8,442 nt of DNA, from assembly GCA_030673725.1 (NCBI GenBank), contig DAOVIL010000014.1:1-8442 (forward strand), written 5' to 3'. Under the pieces are notes generated by a model. That model saw nothing but the letters and a program-made list of their open reading frames with translations, did no database searches and was not told the DNA's origin. The stretch is from Candidatus Aenigmatarchaeota archaeon. GTDB lineage: Archaea > Aenigmatarchaeota > Aenigmatarchaeia > QMZP01. Positions 6,613 to 8,442 of the stretch are shown piece by piece. The position numbers and the translations under genes are program-made. Numbering within the stretch: the first letter of the stretch is position 1; each line of letters begins with the position of its first letter.

Positions 6613-8442
6613 TCAGTGGTGCAGCATTGTGAACAGCTTTATTGACACCACTGTCGCTACTACTATAGCCGCTATCGCTATATACTGGGTGTTCCAGGAC
6701 GGAGCTGGTATGGCTATCTCGCTGGTGCCCACCCTGAATGTCTCTGAGGCCAGTGCCTCCCTTCCTGTGTATGTCACCAGGCCTTCCAGGGTGTAGATGT
6801 CAGCCCCCATGTCCTCAGGCAGCATGAACAGTATCTCCCTCCTGGCCTCTGATGACACTGCGAACGTCTCTGACTTCTCCATCACCACGTTGCCTTCCAT
6901 GGTCTTGATCGAATACGTGGCCATCACGTCCACCAGGGCCTGCGGGCCGCCCATGTTGGTGAGCGACAGTATGCCCTGCAGCACGTCACCAGGCTCGACT
7001 ATCCTTGTGAGCAGCTCCAGGATGACATCGAAGATTGGTATCCTGAGCGGCGCCATGGTCTCTGTGGTTATGTGCTGCTTGTATGTCGGGTCGAATCCCG
7101 CTATTATGGTCGGCAGGCTCCAGCTACCTCCGCCTATCACTGTCACGTTGTATGTCACGTTTATGGTGTCGTTCTCGTACAGGCTGCCGTCCCAGTTGCT
7201 GAACGCGTACGAGAAGTTGTAGTGGTACACGTCCACGTAGGTGCCGTCAGGCAGGTAGCCTGAGATGGCATCCCCTAGATAGTAGTCAGTGCCGTTGATG
7301 AGCTCCACTGTGGTGCCTGTGGAATAGTTGTAGTAGGTCACGTTCATGTTTATCATCACCGTGCCTGCAGGCAGGTAATCCGCCATCATCAGGTCTGTGA
7401 CAGGCCCTCCAAGGGACCACATCACTATATCTATGGTCACGTTCTGCGGGTTGGCGGGCCAGCCGTATATGCTCTTCTGTCCCCTCAGCACCACGGCTGC
7501 TGCCCTGACTGACTCGTTTATCTCAGCGTATCCTGTGTTGGAGCTCGTGTCCATGGCGGTCGCGTTGGTCATGACTGTCCTGTTATCCCCCGGATACAGC
7601 TGGGATGAGTTCATCAGGTAGGTGAACCGTATCGTGTCGTTCTCCTCGAAGGCGTTCGGCAGCATGCTGGTGACGTTCACATGTATCTCTATCTCCGTGT
7701 CAGTGGTGCCTGACCTGTCAGTCACAGTTACCGTTACATTGTCCGTTATGTTCACCCAGCTGTACGGCGCGAAGTCTATGTAGTAGACCTCTATCTCAGA
7801 TGACTGCGGGTACTGGAAGTCATAAGGCACACTGTCTGTTATGTTCAGCTCTGTTATGTTGTACTGGGTGCTGTTCACCTTGACGTCCACTGTCACGTTG
7901 ATGGTCTCGTTGCTCCAGGCCACTATCAGGTCTGGCGAGAATGCCTTGGTTATCTGCAGCTCCAGGGCGGACAGGTAGAACTGCCAGGTGTCTGACCAGC
8001 TGCCCCATTCCTCCTCATCCCAGCCCCTCACCTTCCAGTGATAGGTCTCGTCCTCTGTCATGTCGCTCGGCGGGGTGTAGGTGAGGGCCTCCAGGCCTGA
8101 CACGTTTATCTCCGGGCTGCTGAAGTCTGTGTCATTGTCCACCAGTATCTGGTACGACACATTGTCTGCGGTGTCGGCATCGAACGCGGATGTCCAGCTG
8201 AAGCCCGGCGTCCTGTCCGCAGTGGTGCTGTCATTCAGCGGCGACACAAGGGTTGGCGCGTCGGGCGGGTAGTTCAGTATGGTCACGTTGTTCGTTATGC
8301 CCATTGCGCTGTCATTCTCCCCGTCATTCACCCACACCTGCGCATACCACACGTCATGTTTGACTGTCTCGTTCTTGGCCAGCTTCTGCGTCCCGTTCCT
8401 GTACAACGTAAGTATCTGCTCTGCTGTCAGGGAGCGGTTGTA
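6613..8442 (-). CDS. Sequon-rich modular surface protein with C-terminal membrane anchor; LamG-like, FN3-like and shared membrane-proximal domains (5' partial)
   Basis: The frame stays open to the right edge (stop TGA at 6613-6615). The apparent start at 8406 is a TTG inside the coding sequence. The 12 codons before it read YNRSLTAEQILT and continue LYRNG, the typical last strand and helix of a LamG/concanavalin-like jellyroll, whose body lies outside the window. Numbering from 8442, an FN3-like domain follows at about 58-158 (YPPDAPTLVSPLNDS... to YHWKVRGWDEEEWGSWS), then several Asn/Thr-rich beta modules, then a membrane-proximal domain (about 470-571) resembling the one before the membrane helix of the first gene. 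A single helix (about 585-604) is followed by only a few residues, ending in MLHH. About 29 sequons occur. It is probably a cell-surface lectin or adhesin held in the membrane. Its ligand is unknown, and LamG modules can be structural as well as sugar-binding. Confidence 0.87.
   Translation of the reverse strand, partial: YNRSLTAEQILTLYRNGTQKLAKNETVKHDVWYAQVWVNDGENDSAMGITNNVTILNYPPDAPTLVSPLNDSTTADRTPGFSWTSAFDADTADNVSYQILVDNDTDFSSPEINVSGLEALTYTPPSDMTEDETYHWKVRGWDEEEWGSWSDTWQFYLSALELQITKAFSPDLIVAWSNETINVTVDVKVNSTQYNITELNITDSVPYDFQYPQSSEIEVYYIDFAPYSWVNITDNVTVTVTDRSGTTDTEIEIHVNVTSMLPNAFEENDTIRFTYLMNSSQLYPGDNRTVMTNATAMDTSSNTGYAEINESVRAAAVVLRGQKSIYGWPANPQNVTIDIVMWSLGGPVTDLMMADYLPAGTVMINMNVTYYNYSTGTTVELINGTDYYLGDAISGYLPDGTYVDVYHYNFSYAFSNWDGSLYENDTINVTYNVTVIGGGSWSLPTIIAGFDPTYKQHITTETMAPLRIPIFDVILELLTRIVEPGDVLQGILSLTNMGGPQALVDVMATYSIKTMEGNVVMEKSETFAVSSEARREILFMLPEDMGADIYTLEGLVTYTGREALASETFRVGTSEIAIPAPSWNTQYIAIAAIVVATVVSIKLFTMLHH
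6730..7038 (-). other. Membrane-proximal extracellular domain, minus-strand gene
   Basis: This matches the membrane-proximal domain of the first gene strand by strand: FDVILELLTR against LSLIVDLITK, EPGD against SPGG, LTNMGG against LRNLGL, YSIK against YQVK, ETFAV against ETLEL, DMGADIYTL against DMPLGSYYL, TFRV against TFDV. Identity is about one residue in five by eye, with the turns and strands in register. In both proteins it is the last module before the membrane helix. Confidence 0.6.

Noticed and set aside
6797..7222. Plus-strand open frame of 141 codons
   Set aside because: It is antisense to the minus-strand surface protein, which has sequons, a membrane anchor and a domain match to the first gene.

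Overview
The window comes from an archaeon, probably an uncultivated lineage of the DPANN type or close to it. The reasons are heavy AGG (Arg) and ATA (Ile) codon use, very Asn-glycosylation-sequon-rich envelope proteins held by single membrane anchors, the CGNGVC...CPEDC cysteine motif, and an archaeal-style HerA/DUF87 ATPase. Base composition is moderately GC-rich by eye. The lineage call is inference; no rRNA or other marker gene is present. There are no tRNA or rRNA genes, CRISPR arrays, insertion sequences or phage genes.

The layout is simple and densely coding, with three genes. (1) Positions 3-4439, plus strand, 5' end cut off by the left edge: a giant membrane protein. It has about 1030 extracellular residues of tandem beta-sandwich-like, sequon-rich sequence, one transmembrane helix, and a complete cytoplasmic HerA-family ATPase followed by a helical hairpin and a charged tail. 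(2) Positions 4442-6556, plus strand, starting two bases after the stop of gene 1: a 704-residue soluble protein. It has a disordered Lys/Glu/Pro N-terminal part, a long central coiled coil and a histone-H1-like, Lys/Arg-rich C-terminal tail. (3) Positions 6613-8442, minus strand, convergent with the first two and cut off by the right edge: a second sequon-rich surface protein. It shows the end of a LamG-like lectin domain, a fibronectin-III-like domain, further extracellular modules and a C-terminal membrane anchor with almost no cytoplasmic tail. The 56-base convergent spacer holds a T-rich terminator for the plus-strand pair.

Genes 1 and 2 look like one translationally coupled unit. A surface-exposed receptor or adhesin is covalently joined to a cytoplasmic ring-type motor, and is encoded with a coiled-coil protein whose tail looks suited to binding nucleic acid or another polyanion. 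Gene 3 appears to share with gene 1 the domain just outside the membrane, but has no motor, so it may be a partner or paralogous surface subunit. A possible reading is an envelope-spanning system in which outside contact is linked to ATP-driven movement of DNA or protein, or to anchoring of the chromosome at the envelope. This is inference from architecture; I recognise no named system and assign no gene symbols.
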